From Hyaloraphidium curvatum (lineage: Eukaryota > Monoblepharomycota > Hyaloraphidiomycetes > Hyaloraphidiales > Hyaloraphidiaceae), in contig JAIVFI010000012.1 in NCBI GenBank assembly GCA_025558095.1, positions 722,497 through 786,496 on the forward strand: 64,000 nt of DNA, in the 5' to 3' direction. Position 1 is the stretch's first letter. Each line of letters starts with the position of its first letter. Shown piece after piece: positions 10,631 through 21,195 of this stretch. Position numbers and translations under genes: made by a program. The notes under the pieces were generated by a model that saw only the letters and a program-made list of their open reading frames with translations, was not told the origin of the DNA and did not search any database.

Positions 10631-11848
10631 ATGGAATTCGAAACTGACGCCGCGGCCCCGACAGGTGCTTCCCCCGCGAGCCTCGCGTCGCTTCCGCCCG
10701 AGCTGCTCCCCGCCGTCCTGCGCCCGCTGGGCCGCCGCGACCTCGCCCGCTGCGCCGCAACCTGCCGTGCGCTCTACTCTGCCGCGATGGCGCTCCTGCT
10801 GCGGTCGCTGCGGCCCGTGCGGCGCGATTTCCCACTCTTCGAACGCGTGCTCGAAAAGACGCACCTCGCGGAAATGGTGCGCGAGCTCAGCCTGGACGGC
10901 GGGCTGGGACAAAAGGACATGTCGTGGTGCCTGCGCGCCTTTCGGAAGGTCAGGCGGCTGCGCGTCGAGCTGGCGAGGGACCGGGCGCCCGCGCCGGACG
11001 TGCTCCAAGGCCTGGAGGACCTGGAGGACCTCGAGCTGCGCTTCAGCGACCACGTGGGCAACGCGTTCCTCGCCGCTGTGGACTTTCCGCCGTTTCTGCG
11101 GAAGCTGGCGATAAGGATGGTGCGCTGGATCAACCACGAGCCGCCGGCGGAGGTGCTCGCGCGGATCGAGGAGATGTGCCCGAGGTTGGAAGCGCTCTCG
11201 CTGGCTCTCTTCCCGGACGGCGGCAGCAGTTTCCTGGAACGGATGGCGCGGGAGCATCCGGGCCTCGTGGGCAAGCTTGGCGTGCTCGAGGTCCCGCCGT
11301 CCGCCATCCCCCGGGCGCTGGCGTCGCACACGCTGTTCGCCCCGGCGGAGCTGGTGCTCCATTTCCCCCGGGCCGCCCGCGGGCAGGCCCCGTCGTCCGT
11401 CGCGCCCGCCTGGCTCTGGGACGCGGTCACCCGCCTGCGCTTTCGGCGGCTTGCCCTGCACGGCTTCCCGACCGCCTCCCTGCTGCGCGGTGTGCCGCGC
11501 ACGGACCTGCTGGTGCTAGCCGGGGACTTTGTTCCCTGCATCCCCGCATCCGATCTGCCCCGCGTCGTTGCAGGGATCGAATCCGCGGTGGGAAAGGTCG
11601 CCGTGGGTCCCTCGGTCCTGGACTCCGACCACGGTGGCGAGCGGGCCGCGTGGCGGCGTCTCGCCGCGCTGCCTCCAAGGACCGCGCCCCGGGCGATCAA
11701 GCTCGTCAAGCGCGATCGCCGGCCACCGCAGGCCGCTCCGCCGGCGCCATCACGGACCCGCATCTCCCGTGAGGATTCGGGCAATGCCACCGCGGGTCCG
11801 GGTCTCGGAAGGGCACCGAGGAAGATCTGGAAAGGGCGCGATGAATGA
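10631..11848 (+). CDS. F-box/leucine-rich-type protein, family A (intact)
   Basis: A 405-residue protein. The N-terminal F-box spans about residues 18-60 (LASLPPELLPAVLRPLGRRDLARCAATCRAL) and fits the LPxELL...LxxRDLxRCAxxCR pattern that binds Skp1 in SCF ubiquitin ligases. Irregular leucine-rich segments follow (LRVELA, LEDLELRF, LRKLAI, LEALSLALF), usually the substrate-binding part. The tail is basic (residues ~350-405). A broken copy lies at 4858-5826. The gene ends 16 bp from the end of the convergent family B gene and starts 40 bp from a divergent membrane-protein gene. The substrate is unknown. Confidence 0.85.
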   Translation: MEFETDAAAPTGASPASLASLPPELLPAVLRPLGRRDLARCAATCRALYSAAMALLLRSLRPVRRDFPLFERVLEKTHLAEMVRELSLDGGLGQKDMSWCLRAFRKVRRLRVELARDRAPAPDVLQGLEDLEDLELRFSDHVGNAFLAAVDFPPFLRKLAIRMVRWINHEPPAEVLARIEEMCPRLEALSLALFPDGGSSFLERMAREHPGLVGKLGVLEVPPSAIPRALASHTLFAPAELVLHFPRAARGQAPSSVAPAWLWDAVTRLRFRRLALHGFPTASLLRGVPRTDLLVLAGDFVPCIPASDLPRVVAGIESAVGKVAVGPSVLDSDHGGERAAWRRLAALPPRTAPRAIKLVKRDRRPPQAAPPAPSRTRISREDSGNATAGPGLGRAPRKIWKGRDE

Positions 11849-11864
11849 GGGGATCGGATTCAAT

Positions 11865-13136
11865 CTACAGGTCCGCGAAGTCGTCGTCGGAATCCTCGTA
11901 GTACAAGAGGTCCTCCTCGCCGTCCTCGTCGTCGAAGAGGTCCGCGTCCGGCTCAACCCCGAACCGCACGCCATCTCCATCCAGATCGTCGCCGCCGAAT
12001 CCTACATCCGACTCGCCGTCTTCCGACTCTGCCCCCTCCTCGGGCTCGTCGGGCATCAGATCGGCCGCCCCCGGCGCGAGCACCTCGGCCAGCTCGGGCG
12101 TCACCCGCACGACCCCGAGCTCCCCCATCCACGCTGCCACCTCCGCACGCAGGACCTCGACGTCATAGGGGCAAAGCCCCCGGGGCTTGCACAGCTCGCC
12201 GATCGTGATGCGGATGCCGGCGTCGTTCGGAACCAGCAGGTCGACCAGGTCGTCGCCGTGAGGGACGCGGAACAGCGTCGGGAGCAAGCGGTCGACAGTG
12301 AGATCCTGCAGCGATGGCGGCATGCTGATGGTCACCAGCATATGGGAAGCGAGCTCCGAAAAGCGGAGCGAGGTGACGGAGGGCAGCTTGCTGATCGCTT
12401 CGAAGCTCTTCTTGCCAATCCGGGCCCCGTCCGTCTTGATGATCCTCCTCGGACGGAAATCGGGCGTGCCGCAGAGGAACGCAAAGGTGGCGTCGTCGAG
12501 CAAATGCCACGTCGTCACCCGGCAACGGACCATCTTCGCCCCCGCGAAGAAGAGGCCGTGATGGTTGCTGCCGTCCAGGGACACCTCCAGATCCTCGAGC
12601 TCGTCGCTGTGCGCGATGATGTCAGCCAGCACCCGGGACATCGCTCCGAGCTTCTCGCCGCGGTACGCCAACGTCCGCAGGGCGGGGAACTCGAAGGGCT
12701 GGGAATCGTTCCGCCACGAACCGCGGTCCAGCACCTCGAGTTGAGTGACCGAGCGGGGCACGGCACGAAGGACTGCACGCAGGGCGGCTTCGTCCTCGAA
12801 ATCGAGGGAAGCCGACCGGAGATCCTGCAGCTCGGCGAGCAAACGCTTGACGACGTCGACGCCTTCGGCGGTCCGCGCGCCGCAGTCCGTCCGTACGCTC
12901 TTCACGCACGCAAGCCACCCGCGGCGTCGCCAGTCCTCCATGCGGTCGAGCAGAGAGACGGCGAAGGAGCGCATGTGCACGAAGCGCGAGAAGGCGAGCG
13001 GGGTGAGGAGCGCCAGCGCGCCGCGGGACGCGCGGGCAAACTCGGACTGGCGGCGGTGCGGGAGGAACTCGGCGATGCGGTAGAGGATTTCGGGAGGGAA
13101 GACGGGCTCCGCGACGGTCGCTTTGGTTGGCTCCAT
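11865..13136 (-). CDS. F-box/leucine-rich-type protein, family B (intact, acidic tail)
   Basis: A 423-residue protein. The F-box-like start is PVFPPEILYRIAEFLPHRRQ (about residues 11-30) followed by SRGALALLTPLAF. A leucine-rich middle includes LEDLEVSLD and a PDFRPRR block shared with paralogues. The last ~55 residues are almost entirely acidic (EDGESD, DLFDDEDGEED, EDSDDDF). The start ATG at 13136 matches the MEPT start of the paralogue at 45187. It is likely an SCF substrate adaptor; the acidic tail may bind basic partners or nucleic-acid-binding proteins (inference). An open frame also runs through the opposite strand, which I take as a codon-bias shadow. Confidence 0.85.
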   Translation of the reverse strand: MEPTKATVAEPVFPPEILYRIAEFLPHRRQSEFARASRGALALLTPLAFSRFVHMRSFAVSLLDRMEDWRRRGWLACVKSVRTDCGARTAEGVDVVKRLLAELQDLRSASLDFEDEAALRAVLRAVPRSVTQLEVLDRGSWRNDSQPFEFPALRTLAYRGEKLGAMSRVLADIIAHSDELEDLEVSLDGSNHHGLFFAGAKMVRCRVTTWHLLDDATFAFLCGTPDFRPRRIIKTDGARIGKKSFEAISKLPSVTSLRFSELASHMLVTISMPPSLQDLTVDRLLPTLFRVPHGDDLVDLLVPNDAGIRITIGELCKPRGLCPYDVEVLRAEVAAWMGELGVVRVTPELAEVLAPGAADLMPDEPEEGAESEDGESDVGFGGDDLDGDGVRFGVEPDADLFDDEDGEEDLLYYEDSDDDFADL

Positions 13137-13244
13137 CGGTGTTTTCGTGTTCGGATGGAGGTGACGAGTCGGTCGCTCGCCAGGTCTGAGTGGCTTCTCC
13201 AGACGACAGCCGACTCTACCCACACTCGTGCCTTGAACGCACCG

Positions 13245-14402
13245 ATGCAAGCCCTTCCTCTAGCCGCCGAGCCCTTCACCGACGACAATATCGTCGCCGC
13301 CGATGCCTCGCCGGTGGCGAGGGTCGCCGGCATCCCCGAGCTGCTCCGCCTCATCGCCAGCTGGTGCCCCTCCGGGTCGCGCACGCTGCTCAACCTGTGC
13401 CTCATGTCGCGGGACTCGTACTCATCGGTGCTTCCGGTGCTCATGGAGACGGTCACCCCGGACTTTCGGACGGAGGAGCAGTTCGAGGCCTTCCTGGGCG
13501 ACTCGCAAGGAACGAACCGCCACGGCCTCGTCCGCGGACTGGACGCCTTGTGCGTGAGGGAGCCGTACAAGCTCAGCGCAATGATACCCCTATGTCGCAA
13601 TCTCAGGACCCTGACGCTGGATTCGGGTGCTCTTTCCGACGAGCTGGTGGCGCTCATTTCTGAAGTCGCCGGAGAGCTCGACGAGCTGGTGCTCGTGGTG
13701 TGGGCCTGGCCTGGGGAGACCTTTGATCTTCTGCGAGGCATGCGCAGGGTCAGTCGGCTCGAGTTCCGGTGCGCATCCCGCGGTATCCGCGTTCCCGAAA
13801 ATGCCGCGCTCCCTGAGGTGTTGGAATCATTCGACATCGTTGATCTATCCGAAAACTGGATTCGGTTCTCTTGGGAAGGGTTCGGAATCCTTCTGCGGTT
13901 GATCGATGGTTGTTCCAGCTTGAAAGACTGGGGGCTGTGGTTCGAGGTTACGGCAGAGGACCTTGAACCCTTTCCAGCAGCCACATCGAAGCTTCGGAGG
14001 GTCACCGTTTCCGCACTTTACGCGATGGATCTGCTGAAGCTTCCGGGGCTCGACCCGTTAGTCATTCACGTCTCAGGGTATCTCCCGGACGAGCATAAGG
14101 AAGAGGTTTTCCGGGCGATCGGGGAGCTCAAGTCTCTCGTCAACGTCATCGTAGCGACGGATGAAGTAGCAGACCTCGTCTCGCTCGTCGAAAGCTGCCT
14201 GCGTCTCCCCGACATCCAGGAGATGAACATCATATATCACGGAACGGAACTGCTCCGGAAATCCAAGGTACAGCCACGGCTGCGCGAGTTGCTGGGTCGT
14301 CCGCATTCTCGGGTTACGATCCGCGTCTTTGGGCTGCTACAAGACGATTTTGCCGAGTTGGACGCATGGAAGGCAATGCCGCGGGTTACCATTGACACTT
14401 AG
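13245..14402 (+). CDS. F-box-like/leucine-rich-type protein, family C (intact)
   Basis: A 385-residue protein. Around residues 29-75 there is a degenerate F-box-like helix set (GIPELLRLIASWCPSGSRTL). It is followed by leucine-rich segments (LRTLTLDSG, LDELVLVV, VSRLEFRC) and the C-terminal block shared with the fragment at 254-805. It starts 108 bp from the divergent start of the family B gene, so three F-box families sit side by side here. Its end is 35 bp from the end of the convergent peptidase gene. ATG 13245 is the first in-frame Met that avoids antisense sequence of the neighbour. Confidence 0.8.
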   Translation: MQALPLAAEPFTDDNIVAADASPVARVAGIPELLRLIASWCPSGSRTLLNLCLMSRDSYSSVLPVLMETVTPDFRTEEQFEAFLGDSQGTNRHGLVRGLDALCVREPYKLSAMIPLCRNLRTLTLDSGALSDELVALISEVAGELDELVLVVWAWPGETFDLLRGMRRVSRLEFRCASRGIRVPENAALPEVLESFDIVDLSENWIRFSWEGFGILLRLIDGCSSLKDWGLWFEVTAEDLEPFPAATSKLRRVTVSALYAMDLLKLPGLDPLVIHVSGYLPDEHKEEVFRAIGELKSLVNVIVATDEVADLVSLVESCLRLPDIQEMNIIYHGTELLRKSKVQPRLRELLGRPHSRVTIRVFGLLQDDFAELDAWKAMPRVTIDT

Positions 14403-14437
14403 AACACGTTGAGCGGCATTGCGAATACTGAGATGGT

Positions 14438-16006
14438 TCACTCCACGATCGGACCGTCCCACGCCTCGAGGTCCGCCAGCTGCGCCTTGGCCTCGTCCCG
14501 CGTCGGCACCCCCCACGCGTCAAAGTACCCCGACAGGTTCCTCCCCACGGCCTTGGAAATGGCGACCAGCCACGCGTCCCGCTTGGCGTCGTCGTCCTGC
14601 GGCCTCTCCTCCTCGGGCATCGCCGCGAACCCAGCAAACGCGTCGTAGAAGGGCTGCCACCCGAACTCGGCGACGAGCCGGGCGTACATGGCCAATGCGA
14701 GGAACGGGTCGTCCTTCCACTTGGCAAAGTCGGGCGCGGCGAGGTATCTCTTCACTTCGGGGAGGGTTTCCTTGATGCGCGGGTTGTCCCACGCGGCCAC
14801 GCCGTTGATCCGCTCCACAGCGTGCAGCACAAACACGTTGTTGGTCACCTCGTCCGTGCCCTCGAAGGTCCACGCGTCGCGCTGGCGGTTGTGCCCGATC
14901 TCGTGGTACGCGCCCCACACGGCGTTGCCGTCCGCGCGGATGGCCTTTTCGTCGAGCACGGCGAACAGCGACTCGTCGTCGGCGTCGTATGTGCCCATCA
15001 GGGGGTACCCGCTGTGCAGGTAGCCGAGCGAGATCTGCCGGTCCGCCACGAGGCGCTCGGGGAAGTTGAACGGCTCCCCGCCGAGCTCCTCGTACGTGAC
15101 CAGCGCGTCCTCCCACAGCTGCATCAGCGACTCGGGGTCCTCCAGCGCCCTGAGCTTGGCCGAGGGGACGGTGAAGATGATGCGGGAACAGGCGAGCTCG
15201 CCCCAGGGAGCGGGGCGGTGACGGATCGAGTCGCGCCATTCGGCAAGAGAAGTCTCGCCGAGGATGAAGGTGGGAGCGGGCACCACGGCGCCGCTGATCT
15301 CGACCTCGAACGAGCCCTCGCCGTCCTCGGGCACCACCACGTAGACGAGCCCGCCGAACGGCGAGGCAATGGTGGTGAGCTCGCCCTCGAGGGGATAGTC
15401 GAACGACAGGTCCGGCCACCGCGTCCATGCCTGCTCCTCGGCGCCCTCCTCGTAATCCTGGTGGCACCCGCGCGCGACTTCCTTCTCGGAGTAGAGCTCG
15501 TCCGCGTGGGCGCCGATCCTGATCCTCAGGCCGCGTTCGATGGCCTCGGGTGCAGCGCGGATCTCGACGATGCCGCCCGGCCTGGCGTAGCGCTGGGTGC
15601 CGATCCAGCGCCCGTAGGTCGCGTCTACCGACACCGTGGCGGGCTCATCGGTCGCATCGTCGGGAACCGAGCCGGGGAAGTCGGCGACGGCGGGGCACAC
15701 GGCCTGCTCCTCGGGCGGCGCGAGCCTCCACGCTTCGGAGAGCACGAACAGCAGCAGCCTGTCGAGCCTGCGCTCCGGCCCGATCGGGTTCTCCCGCGAG
15801 GGCGTCAGCTCGCTTTCCCTGCTCGCAAACGCGTCCTTGGCCGCCGCGCACAGCGCGTCGATCTCGGGCAGCGGCGACTCCTTGGCGGTGCGCAGGGCGG
15901 CGGCGGCGGCCGATGCGGCGCGCGCGAGCTGCTTCTCCGCGGCGGGCAGCTCTTCCTCGCCGGAGATCCACCGCGCCACGAGGGCGAGCGCTTCGGATGC
16001 CTTCAT
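14438..16006 (-). CDS. M60-like (enhancin/TCAF-type) metallopeptidase
   Basis: A 522-residue, single-exon protein. The zinc motif HEIGHNRQ lies at about residues 368-375 with the candidate third ligand Glu in TDEVTNN (~386). The FGGLVYVVVP block at ~217-226 is the Gly-Gly-Leu-x-Tyr strand typical of M60-like domains. Members cleave mucin-type glycoproteins or bind glycans. There is no signal peptide at the chosen ATG (16006), so the location is unclear. The frame stays open upstream without another ATG. The N-terminal ~120 residues are alanine-rich and helical. It is convergent with the family C gene and divergent from the glucosyltransferase gene. Confidence 0.85.
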   Translation of the reverse strand: MKASEALALVARWISGEEELPAAEKQLARAASAAAAALRTAKESPLPEIDALCAAAKDAFASRESELTPSRENPIGPERRLDRLLLFVLSEAWRLAPPEEQAVCPAVADFPGSVPDDATDEPATVSVDATYGRWIGTQRYARPGGIVEIRAAPEAIERGLRIRIGAHADELYSEKEVARGCHQDYEEGAEEQAWTRWPDLSFDYPLEGELTTIASPFGGLVYVVVPEDGEGSFEVEISGAVVPAPTFILGETSLAEWRDSIRHRPAPWGELACSRIIFTVPSAKLRALEDPESLMQLWEDALVTYEELGGEPFNFPERLVADRQISLGYLHSGYPLMGTYDADDESLFAVLDEKAIRADGNAVWGAYHEIGHNRQRDAWTFEGTDEVTNNVFVLHAVERINGVAAWDNPRIKETLPEVKRYLAAPDFAKWKDDPFLALAMYARLVAEFGWQPFYDAFAGFAAMPEEERPQDDDAKRDAWLVAISKAVGRNLSGYFDAWGVPTRDEAKAQLADLEAWDGPIVE

Positions 16007-16581
16007 GGTCGGGAACCGCGGAGAGGTTGTCGGGCGGGATGGCAGGACCCGGAAAGGGCCCGCATTCGACTGGTGGGGTGCAACGCGAGGACGTCCCGGG
16101 AAGGAACTGGATTGGGACACCTGTTCGGTCACGAAGCGGAAGAAGAACTACTGGGACCATATCGTGGAGTGGGCGTCGGAAGGACCCTGGCGAGGAGAGC
16201 GACCGACCTGTGAGCGTGAGCCAGCACAACTCGGACGACTCCCGTCCGAATCTGAGCGGGAATCGCATCCCTACGATGAGGTCGGGAGCGACGAGAGTGA
16301 CTGGTGATGTAGACTTCGATCATTGGCTCCTGGAATCGCCCAGGCATGGCCCATGGAGTGGAGGAACGTTTCTCCGCACCTCCTCGATTCTCCGCAAGTT
16401 CTTCGTAGTTGCCCGCAGTCTCGCCTCTCACGATCTGAAGAGCACCGTAGCCATCTCTGTGCCTCATTCTCGGCCAGTGCGTTTGCGCAAGGCGCCTCAC
16501 TCAGGTTGTTCCGTGTGGCCGGGCGTCAGGGGCCACGCGTCCGCAGCAGCGCGTCCCCCCACATCCGCCCGATTGCCCGCC
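16007..16581. other. divergent intergenic region
   Basis: About 575 bp between the peptidase start and the glucosyltransferase start, presumably holding both promoters. No protein or RNA feature is supported. Confidence 0.4.
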
Positions 16582-19500
16582 ATGGCGGACCCGCCGCCCG
16601 AGCCGGGCTCGCCGGGGTCGCCGCCGCTGCGCATCGAGGTCCAGGAAATCGTCGCGCCGACGCTGACCGTCACGGGCGATTCGTCCCCGACGGTCGAGGT
16701 TGTTGTGCCGCCGCCGCAATCCGGTACCCCCGCGCCGCCGCCCCCTCGCGGGCTCCCTTCTGAGACGGGCGCCGCGGACGGTGCCGCGGGCAAGGCGGCG
16801 GAGGCGGGATTCGCCGGTGCCGGGGCGGACGCGGGCCACGCCCACTTTGCTCCCGCCGGCGACTCGCCGCGGCGGCCCTCCGCGGAACTCGCCGCAAACG
16901 GGCTGCCCGCCGCCGGGATCATGAAGCGCCCCTCCGCGGACCTGAAGGCCGGCGCGCCCCACGCCCCGCTCCCCGCCCCGCGCCCCGGCCCGCGCGCCGT
17001 GAAGGTGGCGACGGACGAGGACCCGCGCCAGCTGTGGGCACTCAAGGAGTACGCCTCGATCCCGCTCTCGATCGTCATCATGATCGTCGGGTCGCGCGGC
17101 GACGTGCAGCCGTTCGTGGCCCTGGGCAAGATGCTGAAGGAGACGTACGGGCACCGCGTCCGCCTCGCGACTCACGAGACCTTCCGGAAGTTTGTGACTG
17201 TCGACGGCGGGCTCGAGTTCTTCCCCCTGGCCGGCGACCCGGCGGAGCTCATGGCCTGTGAGTGGCTCGCGGCGACGATTTTCCGGCCACCCTGCTCACA
17301 GGGGCCCCTTCGCCAGACATGGTCAAGAACCCCGGCCTGATCCCCGGCATGTCCTCCATCCGCGCCGGCGACATCGGCAAGAAGCGTGCCACCGTCGCCG
17401 CCATCCTCGAGACCTGCTGGGACGCGTGCCACAAGCCCGACCCCGGGCCGCCCGCCGCCGCCGCCGCGGGGAGCAAGTCGGCCGTTGACCAGGCCCACGG
17501 CGCCGGGACCGACCAGGCGCCGGCGGGCCCCGCGCAGCCGTTCGTCGCGCAGCTGATTATCTCGAACCCCGTGACCTTCGCCCACATCCACTGCGCGCAG
17601 AAGCTGCGCGTGCCCCTCCACATCATGTTCACCATGTGGGTTGGACTCCAGCTCCTTACCCATTGACGACGACTGACTCTGGTGGGCAGGCCCTGGACCC
17701 CGACCCGCGCCTTCCCCCACCCGCTCATCAAGATCAACTCCTCCGGCGAGCCCGGCGTCATGAACTACCTCTCCTACTCGGTCGTCGAGAACCTCACGTG
17801 GGCCCTGCCGCTGCGGCACACGGCTTTTTGCCCTCTAAACGTCGGCCTCCGCCCCACACCGCAGCTGGTCCGGCATGGGCGACGTCATCAACAACTTCCG
17901 CAAAAACACCCTCAACCTCCCCGTCCTCACCCAGATCACCGGCCCCTACCTCCTCACCTCGCACCCCATCCCCTTCACCTACACCTGGTCCCCCGACCTG
18001 GTCCGCAAGCCCGACGACTGGTGCGCCGGGACCTACCCCGAGACGCGCAAGGCCGCCACCGGGGGTTCCTCGTCGCGGACCGACACGGGCGCGTCGCGAA
18101 ACACCCGCGCCGCGACGGCGACCATCCTCCGCGGGGCCGCGGAGGACAGGGAGCTGATCGACGTGTGCGGGTTCCTGTACCTCGACTCGCTCACGGCCAA
18201 CTACGCCCCGCCCGCGGAGCTCGCCTCCTTTCTGGAGCGCAAGACGGACAAGAAGATCGTCTACATCGGCTTCGGCTCCATCGTCATCCCCGACCCCGAC
18301 GCCTTCACGAAGCTCATCCTCGAGGCCGTCAAGCTCGCGGGGGTGCGGGCGCTGGTCAGCCAGGGGTGGGGCGGGCTGGGGATGGGCGACCAGGCGGTCG
18401 AGGTGGTGGACGGGGAGAAGCAGGTCATGGTGATCGGCAACACGCCGCACGATTGGCTGTTCCTGCAGGTGGGCCGGCGGTCCGCGGCCGGGGAGCTTCC
18501 GGGACTGACGCGCATCGACGCTGCAGATCGACGCGGTGGTGCATCATGGAGGCGCGGGCACGACGGCGGCAGGGCTCAAGGCGGGGCGCCCGACGATGGT
18601 GGTTCCCTTTTTCGGCGACCAGCCCTTCTGGTTGGCTCCCCTTTCGTGCCTCTACCATTCTTCTGCTTACCATCTCGCGCGCAGGGGCGCCATGGTCAAC
18701 CGGATGGGCGTCGGTGCGGCGCCGATCCCGTTCAAGAAGCTCACTGCGCAGAACCTGGCCGAGTCGCTGCGGCACCTGATCAAGCCCGAGGTCCGAGCCA
18801 AGGCCGAGGAGATCGGCGAGAAGATGCGCGAGGAGACGGGGTGCGTCCTCCCAGCCCGCAGTCGTGCCTGAAGCTCACCCCCGGGTTCCCAAAGGGTCCT
18901 CAACGCCTGCCGCTCCATCCACCGGCACCTTCCCCTCGCCCAGATGACCTGCGACATCTTCCCGGACCGCCTCGCGACGCACTACCTCGCCCCCCGGGCG
19001 TTCGACAAGAGCCTGCCGCTCATCTCGGTGTGCAAGCCCGTGCGGGACCTGCTGATCCAGACCGGCGAGGTGCCCAAGAGCAAGTGGAAGTCGAGGGAGG
19101 GCGGGTTCGTCAAGTGGAACCTGGACGACGTTTCGCGGAACCGTGGGTCGCGGCCGGCTTCTGGCCTTGAAGGGGAGTCTAACTTTGCGCTCAGTGATCG
19201 AGGGCACCCTCCGCGCCGCCAAGGACCTCGCCGTCGAGACCGTCAAGGGCGCCGGATCCCTGTTCTACGAACCGGCCGTCGGTTTCAAGGCCGCGGCCTC
19301 GGCCACCACCCCCGGCGCCAAGACCAAGGAGGTCTTCCGCGGGCTGGGCCGCGGGCTCGGCCACTTCGTCTACTACCCCATCAAGGGCGGCGGCAAGGTC
19401 ATCGGCGACCTCGCCGACGGCCTCCGCAACACGCCCAACACCCTCGAAGGGCGGCCGATGGAGTCCCGCAGGCAGGTGCACCACGCGGCCGACGGGATCG

Positions 19501-20288
19501 GGTGGGGCACGGTGGCGCTCGGGCAGGGGGTCGCCGAGGGGCTCTATGACTTTTTCGCAAAGCCCGTGACCATCTCCATGGACAAGGGGCCGGCGATCGG
19601 GGTGCCGCTCGGGATCCTCACGGGGTCCCTGTCGGTGGTGTTCAAGCCCATGGCGGGGGCGATGGACTTTGTCTACATGAGCGGCAGAGGTATCAAGGAG
19701 ACCACGCGGGATCTGTTTGACCGGAAGGGCGCCAAACGGAGGAAGGAGGCCGACAAGGCGTACAAGAAGGTCGGGGTCATCGGCGGGGTGCTGCCCTCTG
19801 CCGAGCACCACCTGGAGGAGGACACCCCGCGCATGCGGACGCCATCGCCTCGGCCACCGAGCAGGGCCTCTGCGGGAGCTGCGGCCGGGGCTGCGGCCGC
19901 GAACGGGAACCTGGCGGTCCCCGTGGCGGGTTCCGCGAACCTGGTCTCCACGACGGGGGAGCGGTACGCCAGCTTCTACAGCTTCGCGTCGAACGCGGTG
20001 CCGCACTCGGACGAGCTCACCGAAGCCGAGAAGGAGTACGCCCTCGCACGCTTCAGGGAGATGCGCGAGGCCCAGCGGGGCGAGACCGAGCTGTTCAAGA
20101 AGCAGCGGGACCAGGCTCGGCAGGAGCGCGAGGAGGAGGTGCTCCAGGAGAAGGCGCTGGAGGAGCGCATCCAGGCCGGCAGGGAGGCCACGGCGATCCT
20201 GGGGAACAGGACGATCCAGGTGGACCGCGTGCTGATCGGGGCGGACAACGACGTCCTCTCGCTGGGGTCCCTCGTGGACCAACTCTAG
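16582..20288 (+). CDS. sterol 3-beta-glucosyltransferase-like protein (CHIP6/UGT51 type) with long C-terminal domain
   Basis: Eight exons: 16582-17257, 17317-17635, 17690-17797, 17865-18468, 18527-18630, 18685-18840, 18895-19142, 19195-20288. They give 1102 residues. The N-terminal ~155 residues are Pro/Ala-rich and disordered. The glycosyltransferase N-domain begins at [27 protein letters not shown] and [11 protein letters not shown] follow. The nucleotide-sugar motif is [19 protein letters not shown] (~573). Known relatives transfer glucose from UDP-glucose to sterols at membranes. After the catalytic part come ~370 residues with [15 protein letters not shown], resembling the C-terminal region of VPS13/ATG2-like lipid proteins and fungal CHIP6 homologues, then a charged coiled-coil tail. 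An in-frame insert of ~40 residues (18030-18150) before [10 protein letters not shown] is unusual. Confidence 0.9.
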
Positions 20289-20440
20289 GGACGGCGCGGT
20301 TGGATCTCGTTCTGATTTCTGGGCATGTATGGAACGTTTTGATTAACTGTCTCTTTCGGAAGAGTTCGGATCGCGGGCAGCGGGGGGGCGTGCGCTACGG
20401 CAACGTGTGCGAATCCGCCTAATCTCCAGACGCACCGCCC

Positions 20441-21101
20441 ATGGCCTCCCTGGACGAGCTGAAGGCGTTCGAGGGCACCTGGGTGCTCAACCGAGCCGCC
20501 TCGGACAATGCCGTGCTGGACGAGGTGCTCGCGATGCAGGGTGCGGGGCGGCACGGCGCGTCTCCCGATGGACGGAGCTGACCTCGGCGACCGTCCAGGC
20601 ATGCCGTGGCTCATGAGGAAAGCCGCATCACGTTCGTTGACTATCAGCGGCCTCTAAGGATGTGGAATTGACGCGTCTCGTCCGCCAGTCGCGACGCCGT
20701 CGGTCACGGTCAAGGTGGTCTCAAAGAAGCTCGCGGAAGTGGACTGGGACGGCAAGGGGCTCGACGGCGACGAACACGACCCCGAGGAAGAGACCATCGT
20801 CTTCGAGGTGGCCATGCACGCCGGGATCCCGGCGATGCCGACGCGGACGCAGCACAACCCGCTCCACGGGCGGAAGGTTTCCCATGAGATCAGAATTCCC
20901 GGGTTTCCTCCGAAGGTCATCGTCTTCGTTTCGAACCGCACCGAAGGAGGGATCGTTGTACGGAGCGAGAACGAGGCGGAAGGTTGGACCAACGAGGCGC
21001 GGTGGAGTCTCGAGGACGGGGGGAAGACGATCTGCAGGGACATGGTCTTCACCAAGGGCGGCAAGACCAAGAAGTACGTTCTGAGGAACACGAAGCAGTA
21101 G
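20441..21101 (+). CDS. small lipocalin/FABP-like protein
   Basis: Exons 20441-20540, 20599-20631 and 20689-21101 give 181 residues. It starts with FEGTWVLNRAASDNAVLDEV, has QGMPWLMRKAASLATPSV across two introns, and alternates short beta-strand-like segments up to the C-terminus. The GTW start and the size fit a single calycin-type beta barrel as in lipocalin-like or fatty-acid-binding proteins, with no signal peptide. The middle exon is only 33 nt. The joins restore a smooth frame and the expected QGxPWLxRKA block of the fungal family, from memory of that family. The bound ligand is unknown. It lies 150 bp downstream of the glucosyltransferase. Confidence 0.7.
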
Positions 21102-21195
21102 GGGGCTCCTCTGGGCGGTGGCAGATAACTGGGAGGGCGACGCAGATGTACTCACTCTAGACAAAGCTCTCTATCTCTTTTGTCTTCTCTTCCAC

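Noticed and set aside
11529-14402. 957-codon open frame on the plus strand across 11.5-14.4 kb
   Set aside because: Its middle is the exact antisense of the intact family B gene. Only the end from 13245 has homologous, meaningful sequence; the rest is a GC-bias shadow.
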